A stretch of DNA of 64,000 nt from Serripes groenlandicus (Eukaryota > Mollusca > Bivalvia > Cardiida > Cardiidae). The stretch lies in contig JASEVX010000007.1 of the NCBI GenBank assembly GCA_031761405.1, positions 55,487,695 to 55,551,694 on the forward strand. Direction: 5' to 3'. The position numbers and the translations under genes were made by a program. Shown piece after piece: positions 14,334 through 22,322 of the stretch. A model generated the notes under the pieces. It was not told the DNA's origin, did no database searches, and was given only the letters and a program-made list of their open reading frames with translations. Within the stretch, counting starts at the first letter, position 1. Each line of letters begins with the position of its first letter.

Positions 14334-15262
14334 AAAAATAAGAAATAGAATTTATGAAAGTGACATGCATACTGCTAGGAATCAGTAGCATGGGTGGAAA
14401 CAAAGCAAGTTATAAACATGAATATGTATAATAACGAAATACGAATACAAATTCAGTATTTCATTTTTACATTCTGTCAATGGGTCCGGGGTTTTATTGT
14501 TCTTCATGTTCACGTGTTCTATTGGTCCTAAATTTAACTTCTTTCAATAAATAAGTCTAGATATTATTCGAAGAGCAAAATGAAATACTATAAGGGAAAG
14601 CTTGGTGATGGTATTGATGCATAATGCACCATAAGTCAGAAAATTATTTAGCAGTTTCCATTTGGATCCCAGTGTAAAATGTATGCTAAGGTTGTTTTTG
14701 ACAGAACTCCGTTCATTTAGAAAGTATGTACACAGTGTTATTATAATGTGAGAGAACTGGCTTCCATACGGCACATTCGACTCTGTGTTGTAGTGGTAAG
14801 TGCGTCCACCTTGGGATTGGGAAACTAAAGTTCGATCCTCTAGGCTTTATCAAGTACTTTAAAATAGAAGTGATGACTTCCCTAAATGGCGGTCAGACTT
14901 GCAGGAATACTGGTAATTTACTCAGAAAACGCCGTAATATAATAATATAATTAAAGTACTATTGAATTCTTCGTAAAACGGCATTCAAGCAACATATATG
15001 ACAGAATCATTCAATTGCAATATTACAGGTACAGCTAACTTCCAAATAGACTCGGGTACGGGGGCAATAAGCATTAGCCAGGTGATTGACTTCGACAGTG
15101 GGCAAACGTCCTTCACCTTTACGCTGGTCGTCAAAGACGCTGCTTCCGCGCCTCATACAGATACACAAGTCCTCACTGTTAATGTAATTAACATCAACGA
15201 CAACTCGCCAGTTTTTGTTCCATCTGTGTACTATGTTGCAATACAGGAAAACACTGGGCCAG
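1608..15262 (+). CDS. Cadherin-repeat protein, N-terminal part (4 exons; frameshifted, 3' end not found)
   Basis: Extracellular calcium-dependent adhesion protein, read from four exons: 1608-1674, 12354-12591, 13181-13379 and 15029-15262. Exon 1 encodes a hydrophobic signal peptide of about 22 residues and ends in phase 1 at a GT donor. Exon 2 begins with the two bases needed to complete that codon. The later junctions are also phase-compatible. EC1 shows the AEN, DAD and DINDETP calcium-binding motifs. EC2 shows the AEEQP region, TDADAGD and ININDNSP. EC3 begins with AIQEN just before the last donor. The EC2 frame is broken near 13330: one base is missing in a T run, just before the ATDADAG motif. 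No EC3 remainder, membrane segment or cytoplasmic tail is visible downstream, but the N gap follows 390 bp later. It could be a real gene with an assembly error or a decayed copy. Joining exon 1 to the cadherin exons is inference from phase and signal peptide. Confidence 0.7.
2407..2505. repeat. 36-bp short tandem repeat, about 2.6 copies
   Basis: TTATGAAAAG, CTGGGAACCGAGG and ATATCATATA recur at 36-bp spacing (2408, 2444, 2480). Noncoding. Confidence 0.7.
2662..2737. repeat. Hairpin, arms about 20 bp
   Basis: AAAACCTGTGTTGTGGGTAC pairs with GTACCCACAACATAGGTTTT across 35 bp. A related GTTGTGGGTTCTCAAA / TATGCAAAACATAGGG pair occurs at 42783-42832. Confidence 0.7.
3229..3442. mobile_element. 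Palindromic MITE family A, diverged
   Basis: GAGCCGAATTACGAGAAAAC at the left; TATCGAACCGGATCAGC and CATGCCGCGCAGGCTAACCC inside. The right end is lost. Confidence 0.65.
3644..3870. mobile_element. TTAA MITE family B
   Basis: TTAACCTTTTCTCACATAC to GTGGGAGAGGGTTAA, with core GAAATTGCTGGTTTTGAGCA. Full length. Confidence 0.8.
4200..4440 (-). mobile_element. tRNA-derived SINE (type 1)
   Basis: On the - strand: box A-like GTAGTTGTAGAGCGTCCGCC and box B TGGTTCGATCCCCGGCC. The 3' body lies over ACTTAATACTTAAAAATGGT and the tail side over TCCTGACACCAG. Diverged. Confidence 0.65.
4549..4788. mobile_element. TTAA MITE family B, diverged
   Basis: ACCCTTTCAAACATACAAC at the left and CTGCTGTAGATACG near the right. 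The central hairpin is decayed. Confidence 0.55.
4887..4932. repeat. Inverted-repeat arm paired with 7099-7146
   Basis: About 46 bp: GTTTGACACAAAGCATCAAA, then GAAGCCGCAATATTTCGTTG. It lies just after a TTAA MITE. Confidence 0.65.
5300..5536. mobile_element. TTAA MITE family B
   Basis: TTAACCATTTCCCACATAA, CTGCAGCAGACGGC and core GAATTGCTCATTATGAGCAA. The right end is worn. Confidence 0.7.
5604..5816 (+). CDS. Unrecognised short open frame
   Basis: 70 codons from ATG, with an imperfect internal repeat (EQEGQISLYF / KQEGEDVPYCL). It lies next to the TTGATGCAAAGCATCAA palindrome. No known domain is seen, and it could be chance or a transposon remnant. Confidence 0.2.
   Translation: MILKHDLKEADAVQYINTLNNLCKQTGCKYFEQEGQISLYFKQEGEDVPYCLPGYHSLYKKVAESRKGQY
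5950..6685. other. No recognisable feature
   Basis: AT-rich intronic sequence. The short open frames have no domain or splice support. Confidence 0.5.
6690..6726. repeat. Inverted-repeat arm paired with 75-111
   Basis: Contains TTGATGCAAGGCATCAA followed by TGTCGCCGG. A related direct copy (TTGATGCAAAGCATCAA then GACGCCG) is at 5576-5600. It could be one end of an element that spans or nests in this interval. Confidence 0.65.
7099..7146. repeat. Inverted-repeat arm paired with 4887-4932
   Basis: The complement reads GTTTGACGCAAAGCGTCAAA, then GAGAAGCCGCAATATTTCG. Its palindromic tip TTTGACGC/GCGTCAAA is more perfect than the partner's. About 2.2 kb lies between the arms with no transposase. 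Confidence 0.65.
8158..8413. mobile_element. Palindromic MITE family A
   Basis: TGAGCCGTTCCACGAGAAAA to AATGCTGGTTTTCAT. The middle has GCCTGCGCAGTCTGCGCAGG. Confidence 0.75.
8765..8860. mobile_element. TTAA MITE family B, truncated
   Basis: Only the left third remains, starting TTAACCCTTTCCAACATAC. Confidence 0.55.
9261..10771 (-). mobile_element. Tc1-type DNA transposon, apparently intact
   Basis: About 1.5 kb bounded by 29-bp terminal inverted repeats (9261-9289 and 10743-10771) that differ at one base. Each begins TATACTGAGCCAAACAAGT read inward. TA dinucleotides at the ends fit a TA target duplication. The single uninterrupted transposase frame fills most of the interior. It sits in the first cadherin intron. 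Near-identical ends and an open frame suggest a recent insertion. Confidence 0.92.
9465..10466 (-). CDS. Tc1/mariner-superfamily transposase, DD34E
   Basis: A 333-residue transposase that would cut and paste its element at TA sites in the nucleus. The N-terminal half reads as paired helix-turn-helix DNA-binding domains (about 1-110), with a GRPR AT-hook-like linker at 52-55. The catalytic core has Asp147 in MFTDESRF, Asp237 in FQQDNARCHTA and Glu272 in SPIEHLWD. The last two are separated by 34 residues, the Tc1 spacing. The WGGIS and DWPACSPDLSPIEHLWD blocks are typical of the family. Length is normal for Tc1 (about 340). The ATG at 10466 is the first in frame. There are no stops or frameshifts, so the enzyme may be functional. 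Confidence 0.95.
   Translation of the reverse strand: MQINALIAIGMLQANLRHADVVAHFGVSRLTITRLLGRYRALGSVNDRPRSGRPRETTPAQDRHIRTSHLRDRFLPSTVTAAVTHGRTHNIISAQTVRNRLAERGIRVRRPYHGPILTQRHRVLRRQWATGHLNWTRNQWNTVMFTDESRFCLRRGDGRARVYRRVGERYADVCVHEVDRYGGGSTMVWGGISYQNRTALVIMRGNLTGQRYRDEILTPVVVPFLNANVNVTLFQQDNARCHTAHVCRNVLTQQNIKVLDWPACSPDLSPIEHLWDALDRRIRRRNPQTLAQLEFCFIQEWNAIPQRDIQTLFNSMRRRCTAVMNAQGGYTRY
10790..11870. other. No recognisable feature
   Basis: Unique-looking intronic DNA between the Tc1 element and the family A MITE. Confidence 0.5.
11879..12126. mobile_element. Palindromic MITE family A (best copy)
   Basis: TGAGCCGTCCCGCGAGAAAA to TCGCGGGACGGCTCA. Inner arms TCAGCCTGCGCAGTCC and GGACTGCGCAGGCTGA surround CATTCCACATGAGACGGAAT. 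It ends 228 bp before the cadherin exon 2 acceptor. Confidence 0.85.
12354..12591 (+). CDS. Cadherin exon 2: EC1
   Basis: The acceptor TTTCAG precedes GA-GCT. The reading runs AVPVFVSPASDG, then SIAENTP and SATDADGG, and ends in phase 2 at GGTAAATA. The AEN and DAD motifs are classic cadherin calcium ligands. Confidence 0.82.
13181..13379 (+). CDS. Cadherin exon 3: end of EC1, start of EC2 (frameshift)
   Basis: The acceptor CTCACAG is at 13180. The first frame reads ATSASTSDS to HITDINDETPVIGG and PVGTIV. After about 13330 the cadherin frame (ATDADAGDVLIYTLTG) continues one base out of register. The donor G-GTACC is at 13380, phase 1. Confidence 0.78.
13588..13807. mobile_element. Palindromic MITE family A, internally deleted
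   Basis: TGAGCAGTTCCCCGAGAGAA to TCTCGTGGATTGGCTCA. Lies in the intron between cadherin exons 3 and 4. Confidence 0.75.
14295..14332 (+). repeat. Homopolymer of 38 G
   Basis: Follows a T run. Able to form G-quadruplex structures and also a likely place for sequencing length error. Confidence 0.95.
14785..14965 (+). mobile_element. tRNA-derived SINE (type 1)
   Basis: TTGTAGTGGTAAGTGCGTCC and AAAGTTCGATCCTCTAGG give boxes A and B. The body has AGTGATGACTTCCCTAAATG and ATACTGGTAATTTACTCAG. It ends 63 bp before cadherin exon 4. Confidence 0.7.
15029..15262 (+). CDS. Cadherin exon 4: rest of EC2, start of EC3
   Basis: The acceptor TATTACAG precedes GT-ACA-GCT, completing a Gly codon with exon 3. 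It reads TANFQIDSGTGAIS, then a LVVKDAAS segment, ININDNSPVF and AIQENTGP. The donor G-GTAATA is at 15263, phase 1, so at least one more exon is expected. Confidence 0.82.
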
Positions 15263-15650
15263 GTAATATTTAGCGATTTATAGTAAATCGCAGTTAAAGC
15301 AAATCGCGGTTTAAAGTATATCGTGTTTTAAAGTAATAATATTGATCTCAAATAAACGCACACATTCGAACAATTATTTACAATTTGTTATTAATCGATA
15401 TAATTAATGTAGATTTCCATTGTATAGTTTTGATAATTACATGATTCTTTTCAAGAGAATAAGTTTAAGATCAGAAATAATAGAAATGCGTGTTTTAAAT
15501 TAGTCGCGCTAAATGAAAAGAAAATTTTTGCAAATGTCGATGTGAATTAAAAAAATAAAATCTAAGCAACACAATTAGAACTCAAATATTCGCCAGAATC
15601 AGCTTCCAGAAATCCTTTATAAATTGCTAAATAGTAAATACATCCAAACC

Positions 15651-15850
15651 NNNNNNNNNNNNNNNNNNNNNNNNNNNNNNNNNNNNNNNNNNNNNNNNNN
15701 NNNNNNNNNNNNNNNNNNNNNNNNNNNNNNNNNNNNNNNNNNNNNNNNNNNNNNNNNNNNNNNNNNNNNNNNNNNNNNNNNNNNNNNNNNNNNNNNNNNN
15801 NNNNNNNNNNNNNNNNNNNNNNNNNNNNNNNNNNNNNNNNNNNNNNNNNN
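15651..15850. other. Assembly gap (200 N)
   Basis: Exactly 200 undetermined bases, 388 bp after the last cadherin exon. A round number suggests unknown true size. The right flank is inside a TTAA MITE. Confidence 1.
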
Positions 15851-15971
15851 GAAAAACAATGAGACAAAATGAGAAATTGCCAACGTTGAGCAATTTCTGG
15901 AGGTTTTAATTTTTGAATGGTGGCTGTTGCTATTACCTCATGTTGCGTCTGCATGTGGGAGAGGGTTGGCT
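15851..15971. mobile_element. TTAA MITE family B, right part beside the gap
   Basis: Begins at the gap edge with the GAAATTGCCAACGTTGAGCA core and ends CATGTGGGAGAGGGTTG. The left part is hidden in the N run. Confidence 0.6.
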
Positions 15972-16104
15972 CCATTTGAATTGCATCGCATATTAAACAG
16001 ACCGATTAACTTACCCGTATTGTGAGAATATCCGTGAATGATATCCGATGACATTAAATTGCAGCGATGCGTGCCATTCCGGTAACGTTGGTGAGAAAAC
16101 GTAA

Positions 16105-16405
16105 ATTAACCATTTTCTCGTACACAGTCGCGTTCTGACTCCCGCTGCAGCAGGCGACGTTTGAAAACATTGTGGCGAAAGGTATTGATTGATTGATTGA
16201 TTGTGGTTTAACGCTGCTTTTTTCACATAGACTTAGCCCATTGGTGGAAGACGAATGACGCATGTCGCATTGACTTTTGTCAACCTCGGAAAGAATGTTT
16301 GCCGAGCCGCGATTCGAACTCACAACCCCTGGATTGACAGCCCGCGTCGCTACCGACTGAGCTACCGGGGCTCGGCTTAAGGAGAAATTGCGCATAACGA
16401 GCTTT
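16105..16405. mobile_element. TTAA MITE family B interrupted by a SINE
   Basis: The left piece, 16105-16172, has TTAACCATTTTCTCGTAC, GCTGCAGCAGGCGACG and GTGGCGAAAGG. The core piece GGAGAAATTGCGCATAACGA resumes at 16379 after the SINE. The right half is missing. Confidence 0.65.
16173..16376 (-). mobile_element. tRNA-derived SINE (type 2) with complete head
   Basis: On the - strand: the head GGTAGCTCAGTCGGTAGCG (box A) and GAGTTCGAATC (box B), with GCCGAGC/GCTCGGC ends resembling an acceptor stem. The body then runs GACATGCGTCATTCGTCTTC and AGTCTATGTGAAAA, with a tail of ATTGATTG repeats. It is too altered in the anticodon arm to call a functional tRNA. Confidence 0.8.
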
Positions 16406-16409
16406 TTTT

Positions 16410-16500
16410 TTTTGCGGGAGTTCGATCCCCGGTCGGATCATAACAAATACTTTAAGACTTGTAGTCATTGCTTCCCTCGTTGGCGTTTGGGATTGCAGAG
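16410..16500 (+). mobile_element. tRNA-derived SINE fragment (type 1)
   Basis: Box B GAGTTCGATCCCCGGTCGG followed by the type 1 body CTTGTAGTCATTGCTTCCCT. The box A half is absent. Confidence 0.55.
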
Positions 16501-16538
16501 ATGGTGTATTACTGCTGATGTATCCTTATCAGGATGAT

Positions 16539-16844
16539 TTAACCCTTTCCCTCATATAGACGCTTTCTGACGCCTCTGCAGCAGACGGCTTTTTGAAAAC
16601 ATAGTGACAAAAGAAGAAATTGCTCAAAACGAGCAATTTCTCATTTTGTCAAAATCTTTCTTCTTTTAGTCATTCCATTAAATTATAGAGATTTTCTATT
16701 TTTTTTGACAGAATATGCTCAAAGAGAAATTTCTCATTTTGCCAAAATGTTTTCTTCTTTTAGTCATTCCATTCAATTGTAGAGATTTTTCTATTTTTTG
16801 ACAAAAATATGCTCAAAGTCGTCTGCTATTAGGGAAAGAGTTAA
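16539..16844. mobile_element. TTAA MITE family B, with internal duplication
   Basis: Longer than its relatives (306 bp) because the TAGTCATTCCATTNAATTNT and TAGAGATTTTTCTATTTTTT stretch is present twice. It ends AGGGAAAGAGTTAA. Confidence 0.8.
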
Positions 16845-16902
16845 AACGTTAGTACTGGTAATTTGCCAAGGACACGCTGCGATATAACAGAAAAAAAACT
16901 GT

Positions 16903-17115
16903 TTAACTCTTTCAGCGCCAAAAGCAATATTGAGCTTTTTGCAAACAATACAGATTCAGGGAGTCAGCTCGTAACGAGCTGTCTCACCTGAAATCTGCAT
17001 TGTTTGGCTGTGAGTTATAAAGATATTCCAAAAATCCTAGAACATGAAAATTAGAGTCATCCGAGTTTGAACATGGAAGAGTCTACTTTAAACAATTCGG
17101 CGCTGAAAGAGTTAA
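16903..17115. mobile_element. TTAA MITE family C
   Basis: TTAACTCTTTCAGCGCC and GGCGCTGAAAGAGTTAA bound 213 bp. An off-centre palindrome AGCTCGTAACGAGCT is flanked by CTGAATCTG/CAGATT motifs. No sequence is shared with family B beyond the TTAA style. Confidence 0.85.
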
Positions 17116-17170
17116 GGCGGCGTAAAACACCATTTAAACAGTTAAATATTCGTCATTCAAGAAGGTTTGT

Positions 17171-17403
17171 ATAACCCCTTTCCCTCATATAGACACTTTC
17201 TGACGCCGTCTGCAGCAGACGGCTTTTTGAAAACATAGTGACAAAAGAAGAAATTGCTCAAAACCAGCAATTTCTCCTTTTGCCACAATGTTTTCCACTT
17301 TTAGTCATAGGTTATCCATTCAATTATAGAGATTTCCATTTGTTTTGACAAAATATGATCAACGTCGTCTGCTGCAGAATTGTCGTACGCTAAAATAAGG
17401 TCT
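17171..17403. mobile_element. TTAA MITE family B
   Basis: Left end ATAACCCCTTTCCCTCATA and core AAATTGCTCAAAACCAGCAA. The right end has GTCGTCTGCTGCAGAATTG and then a decayed GTACGCTAAAATAAGG. Confidence 0.75.
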
Positions 17404-17789
17404 GAATGCTCATAAAAAAGAGTGTTTGGCAAAGGTAAACATTCTGGAAACGAGTACTTAGGCTAATCAATCTTTAAAGTCTAGAACCTCAATAAATTTA
17501 CCGAAGTTACCCTTTGGAGACGTTAACAAAAGTAACTTACCGATATACGGGGTCCCAAATGTACGTGGAGATGGAAACCAGCACAGTTAATAAAAAATGG
17601 TTCGTTCGATTATAGCTCTCTTATTGTTCAAGAGGGAATTGTATGATGGTATTTCAATAATTTACTTATAAAAGTCACGAGAGTTGGATAGTATACGTTT
17701 ATACTCGAGTTGAAAACATTGTTCTGATGGAAGAAATTGTTCATCATCATGAGAAATATTGGTTCTCTCTTCTAGAGACCCTTAAAGTC

Positions 17790-18110
17790 GGTCTTCGTTT
17801 CTGTCCGTTTGTTTGTAAAATGTTTGTTTGTTTGTTTGTTTGTGGCAAGCGTAGCGCCAAAATTATTCAACGGATTTCGACCAAACTTGGTAGGGATGAA
17901 GGGTCTAGGCTCTAGTTGTTCCTTTTATAGTATGGTCGCCATAGAAACCACCGTTGCTATGGAAACGGGCGAAAACCTTTTCCTGCGAAAACTATCTCCT
18001 CCCACAGTTTTTCGAATTTAGAAACCACTCGGTGTGACTTGTGTAGCCCATCAGTTGCTTCATCGAATGATCGTCCCGATTTTTGATCCATCTCTTCGTT
18101 TTCTTAATAT
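17790..18110 (+). repeat. Probable dispersed repeat with TTTG tract
   Basis: TGTTTGTTTGTTTGTTTGTG, then CGGATTTCGACCAAACTTGG and an X-box-like GTTGCTATGGAAAC at 17953-17966. No second copy is in this window, so its nature is uncertain. Confidence 0.35.
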
Positions 18111-18535
18111 TTGAGTTGCCGTAAGGGGTACCATTTCCGCGGAAAACACAGACACGTCAAAACTAAATATATCGACACAAAAAAAAATGGTTTCCTATTA
18201 CCTGATCGCTGATTGGCTATAAATCCGGACACGACCAAATATCGACCAACCAGAGAGCACTTCACATAGCCATTACAACTTCCGTTTCCCGTACTTTTAC
18301 ACGAGGAGAAGAAATATTCAAGTGAATTTGACGCTGTTCTCGCGACAACTCGATAGCTTGTTTCATTATTCGTGCGGTGTCGTGAGAGTGAGAGACAAGA
18401 GAGAACCATCGTCGCAGTATGCTTGTCTTCTTTTTTTCCCGAGAATGTTCAAAACGTGTCTGCGGTATGATTCCAAATATATGTAAACATAGTATTGATA
18501 GGTTTGTTTAAATGCGGTTGTATTATAATACCAAA

Positions 18536-18798
18536 TGAGCCGTCTCGCGAGAAAACCAACATTGTGGACTCTGCGTAAAGTATCGACCCGGATCAGCCTA
18601 AGCATGCCGCGCAGCTTACCCGAACAGACACTTTTCGCCTCCTGTTAATTTTCTGTTTCAAGAATCATTACTCTATACATCTATCCCCCTGAGGACGGAA
18701 TGTGTCGGCCCGGATCGGTCTGCGCGAACCGCGCAGGCTGATCTGGATCGATACATTACGCAGACGCCAAAATGTTGGTTTTCTCGCGGGACGGCTCA
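18536..18798. mobile_element. Palindromic MITE family A, left of the 33-bp array
   Basis: TGAGCCGTCTCGCGAGAAAA to TCTCGCGGGACGGCTCA. The upstream flank GTTTAAATGCGG is shared with the copy right of the array. Confidence 0.85.
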
Positions 18799-18850
18799 AA
18801 TGTGTAAAGGCACTTTTTCCGTTTGTTTGATTTGCGACTCTATCAAGAAA

Positions 18851-21532
18851 AGGTCAGTTATATCACGGCGTTTTCTGGGAAAAATATCAGTTATATCACG
18901 GCGTTTCCTGGCAAATATCAGATATATCACAGCGTTTCCTGGGTAAAATATCAGTTATATCACGGCGTTTCTTGGGTAAAATATCAGTTATATCACGGCG
19001 TTTCTTGGGTAAAATATCAGTTATATCACGGCGTTTCCTGGGTGAAATACCAGTTATATCACGGCGTTTCCTGGGTGAAATACCAGTTATATCACGGCGT
19101 TTCCAGGGTGAAATATTAGTTATATCACGGCGTTTCCAGGGTAAAATACCAGTTATATCACGGTGTTTCCTGGGTAAAATACCAGTTGTATCACGGCGTT
19201 TCCTGGGTGAAATACCAGTTATATCACGGCGTTTCCTGGGTGAAATACCAGTTATATCACGGCGTTTCCAGGGTGAAATACCAGTTATATCACGGGGTTT
19301 CCAGGGTAAAATACCAGTTATATCACGGGGTTTCCTGGGTGAAATACCAGTTATATCACGGCGTTTCCAGGGTGAAATACCAGTTATATCACGGCGTTTC
19401 CAGGGTGAAATACCAGTTATATCACGGCGTTTCCAGGGTGAAATACCAGTTATATCACGGCGTTTCCAGGGTGAAATACCAGTTATATCACGGCGTTTCC
19501 TGTGTGAAATACCAGTTATATCACGGGCGTTTCCAGGGTGAAATATCAGTTATATCACGGCGTTTCCAGGTTGAAATACCAGTTATATCACGGCGTTTCC
19601 TGGGTGAAATACCAGTTATATCACGGCGTTTCCTGGGTGAAATATCAGTTATATCACGGCGTTTCCAGGGTGAAATACCAGTTATATCACGGGGTTTCCA
19701 GGGTAAAATACCAGTTATATCACGGGGTTTCCTGGGTGAAATACCAGTTATATCACGGCGTTTCCAGGGTGAAATACCAGTTATATCACGGCGTTTCCAG
19801 GGTGAAATACCAGTTATATCACGGCGTTTCCAGGGTGAAATACCAGTTATATCACGGCGTTTCCAGGGTGAAATACCAGTTATATCACGGCGTTTCCTGT
19901 GTGAAATACCAGTTATATCACGGCGTTTCCAGGGTGAAATATCAGTTATATCACGGCGTTTCCAGGGTGAAATACCAGTTATATCACGGCGTTTCCTGGG
20001 TGAAATACCAGTTATATCACGGCGTTTCCTGGGTGAAATATCAGTTATATCACGGCGTTTCCTGAGTGAAATACCAGTTATATCACGGCGTTTCCTGGGT
20101 AAAATACCAGTTATATCATGGCGTTTCCTGGGTAAAATATCAGTTTTATCACGGCGTTTCCAGGGTGCAATATCAGTTATATCACGGCGTTTCCAGGGTG
20201 AAATATCAGTTATATCACGGCGTTTCCAGGGTGAAATATCAGTTATATCACGGCGTTTCCTGGGTGAAATACCAGTTATATCACGGCGTTTCCAGGGTGA
20301 AATATCAGTTATATCACGGCGTTTCCTGGGTGAAATATCAGTTATATCACGGCGTTTCCAGGGTGAAATATCAGTTATATCACGGCGTTTCCAGGGTGAA
20401 ATATCAGTTATATCACGGCGTTTCCTGGGTGAAATATCAGTTATATCACGGCGTTTCCTGGGTGAAATACCAGTTATATCACGGCGTTTCCTGGGTGAAA
20501 TATCAGTTATATCACGGCGTTTCCTGGGTGAAATACCAGTTATATCACAGCGTTTCCTGGGTGAAATATCAGTTATATCACGGCGTTTCCTGGGTGAAAT
20601 ACCAGTTATATCACGGCGTTTCCTGGGTGAAATATCAGTTATATCACGGCGTTTCCTGGGTGAAATACCAGTTATATCACGGCGTTTCCTGGGTGAAATA
20701 TCAGTTATATCACGGCGTTTCCAGGGTAAAATACCAGTTATATCACGGCGTTTCCAGGGTAAAATACCAGTTATATCACGGCGTTTCCTGGGTGAAATAT
20801 CAGTTATATCACGGCGTTTCCTGGGTGAAATATCAGTTATATCACGGCGTTTCCAGGGTGAAATACCAGTTATATCACGGCGTTTCCTGGGTGAAATACC
20901 AGTTATATCACGGTGTTTCCAGGGTGAAATACCAGTTATATCACGGCGTTTCCTGTGTGAAATACCAGTTATATCACGGCGTTTCCAGGGTGAAATATCA
21001 GTTATATCACGGCGTTTCCAGGGTGAAATACCAGTTATATCACGGCGTTTCCTGGGTGAAATACCAGTTATATCACGGCGTTTCCTGGGTGAAATATCAG
21101 TTATATCACGGCGTTTCCTGAGTGAAATACCAGTTATATCACGGCGTTTCCTGGGTAAAATACCAGTTATATCAAGGCGTTTCCTGGGTAAAATATCAGT
21201 TATATCAAGGCGTTTCCTGGGTAAAATATCAGTTATATCACGGCGTTTCCTGGGTAAAATACCAGTTATATCACGGCGTTTCCAGGGTAAAATACCAGTT
21301 ATATCACGGCGTTTCCTGGGTAAAATACCAGTTATATCACGGCGTTTCCTGGGTAAAATATCAGTTATATCACGGCGTTTCCAGGGTAAAATATCAGTTA
21401 TATCACGGCGTTTCCAGGGTAAAATATCAGTTATATCACGGCGTTTCCAGGGTAAAATATCAGTTATATCACGGCGTTTCCAGGGTAAAATACCAGTTAT
21501 ATCACGGCGTTTCCTGGGTAAAATACCAGTAG
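18851..21532. repeat. Minisatellite, 33-bp unit, about 81 copies
   Basis: Head-to-tail units of the form CAGTTATATCACGGCG + TTTCCTGGG + TGAAATAC. The main variants are CCTGGG/CCAGGG, ATACC/ATATC and GTGAA/GTAAA. Because 33 is divisible by three, two + strand frames stay open for long stretches (repeat peptides GEIPVISRRFL and VKYQLYHGVSW). One runs 795 codons from 19186 to 21573. I treat these as a by-product, not genes. A one-base insertion near 19526 shifts the register. Variant strings repeat at 12-unit and 32-unit intervals. Confidence 0.97.
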
Positions 21533-21653
21533 TACCGGTGGTATTCGCCCTGACATCGATGCAACAGTCGTAATGCTATCCCCGCAAAACAGAGCACCAA
21601 GGAGAGAAGCCATTACTACCAGTAGGTCTGTTTAAATGCGGAGCTAAAATATA

Positions 21654-21906
21654 TGAGCCGTTTCTAGAGAAAAAACCAACATTCTGGACTCGGCGTAAAG
21701 TATCGACCCGGATCAGCATAAGCATGCCGCGCAGGCTATAACACGGGCAGAAACTTTTCGCTTCCTGTTGATTTTCTGTTTCAGGAATCATTCATCTATA
21801 CCTCTATCCCCCTGAGACGGAATATGTCGGCCCGGATTAGCCAGGCTGATCTGGGTCGATACATTACGCCGAGCCCAGACTTTTGGTTTTCTCGTGGAAC
21901 GGCTCA
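21654..21906. mobile_element. Palindromic MITE family A, right of the 33-bp array
   Basis: TGAGCCGTTTCTAGAGAAAA to TCGTGGAACGGCTCA, in the same orientation as the 18536 copy. Confidence 0.85.
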
Positions 21907-22092
21907 TATGGTAAGATATACCAATACCAGTTAGGCACATCTGTCGATGTGTGGACCTATTACTGTTATGGTCAACTGGCATATCCCCTTAATGTTAATC
22001 TTCGTTACGGACATGCAACAAGACCCCTTTTTCGATAAACGCGACTCTTATATAATATAAACATTGTCCCTGAACGTTTGTCAAGCATCAGA

Positions 22093-22322
22093 TTAACCCT
22101 TTCCCTCATATAGACGCTTTCTGACGCCTCTGCATCAGACGGCTTTTTGAAAACATAGTGACAAAAGAAGAAATTGCACAAAACGTGCAATTTCTCCTTT
22201 TGCCACAATCTTTTCCACTTTTTGTCATAGGTGATCCATTCAACTATGGAGATGTTCTATGTTTTCACAAAATACGTTCAAAGTCGTCTGCTGCAGAATT
22301 GTCGTATGAGGGAAAGGGTTAA
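22093..22322. mobile_element. TTAA MITE family B
   Basis: Perfect TTAA at both ends. The core stem uses GCACAAAACGTGC, a compensated change from GCTCAAAACGAGC. Confidence 0.85.

Noticed and set aside
16300..16376. Functional tRNA gene on the - strand
   Set aside because: Good Pol III boxes, but the anticodon arm does not fold properly and the sequence continues into a SINE body with an ATTGATTG tail.
17953..17966. RFX X-box controlling a ciliary gene
   Set aside because: GTTGCTATGGAAAC resembles the motif, but it sits in a probable repeat with no promoter or gene start nearby.
19538..21532. Overlapping long frames (VKYQLYHGVSW repeats) as a secreted or structural repeat protein
   Set aside because: They are the alternative frame of a 33-bp satellite. 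Two frames are open for the same reason, and there is no promoter, signal peptide or splice support.
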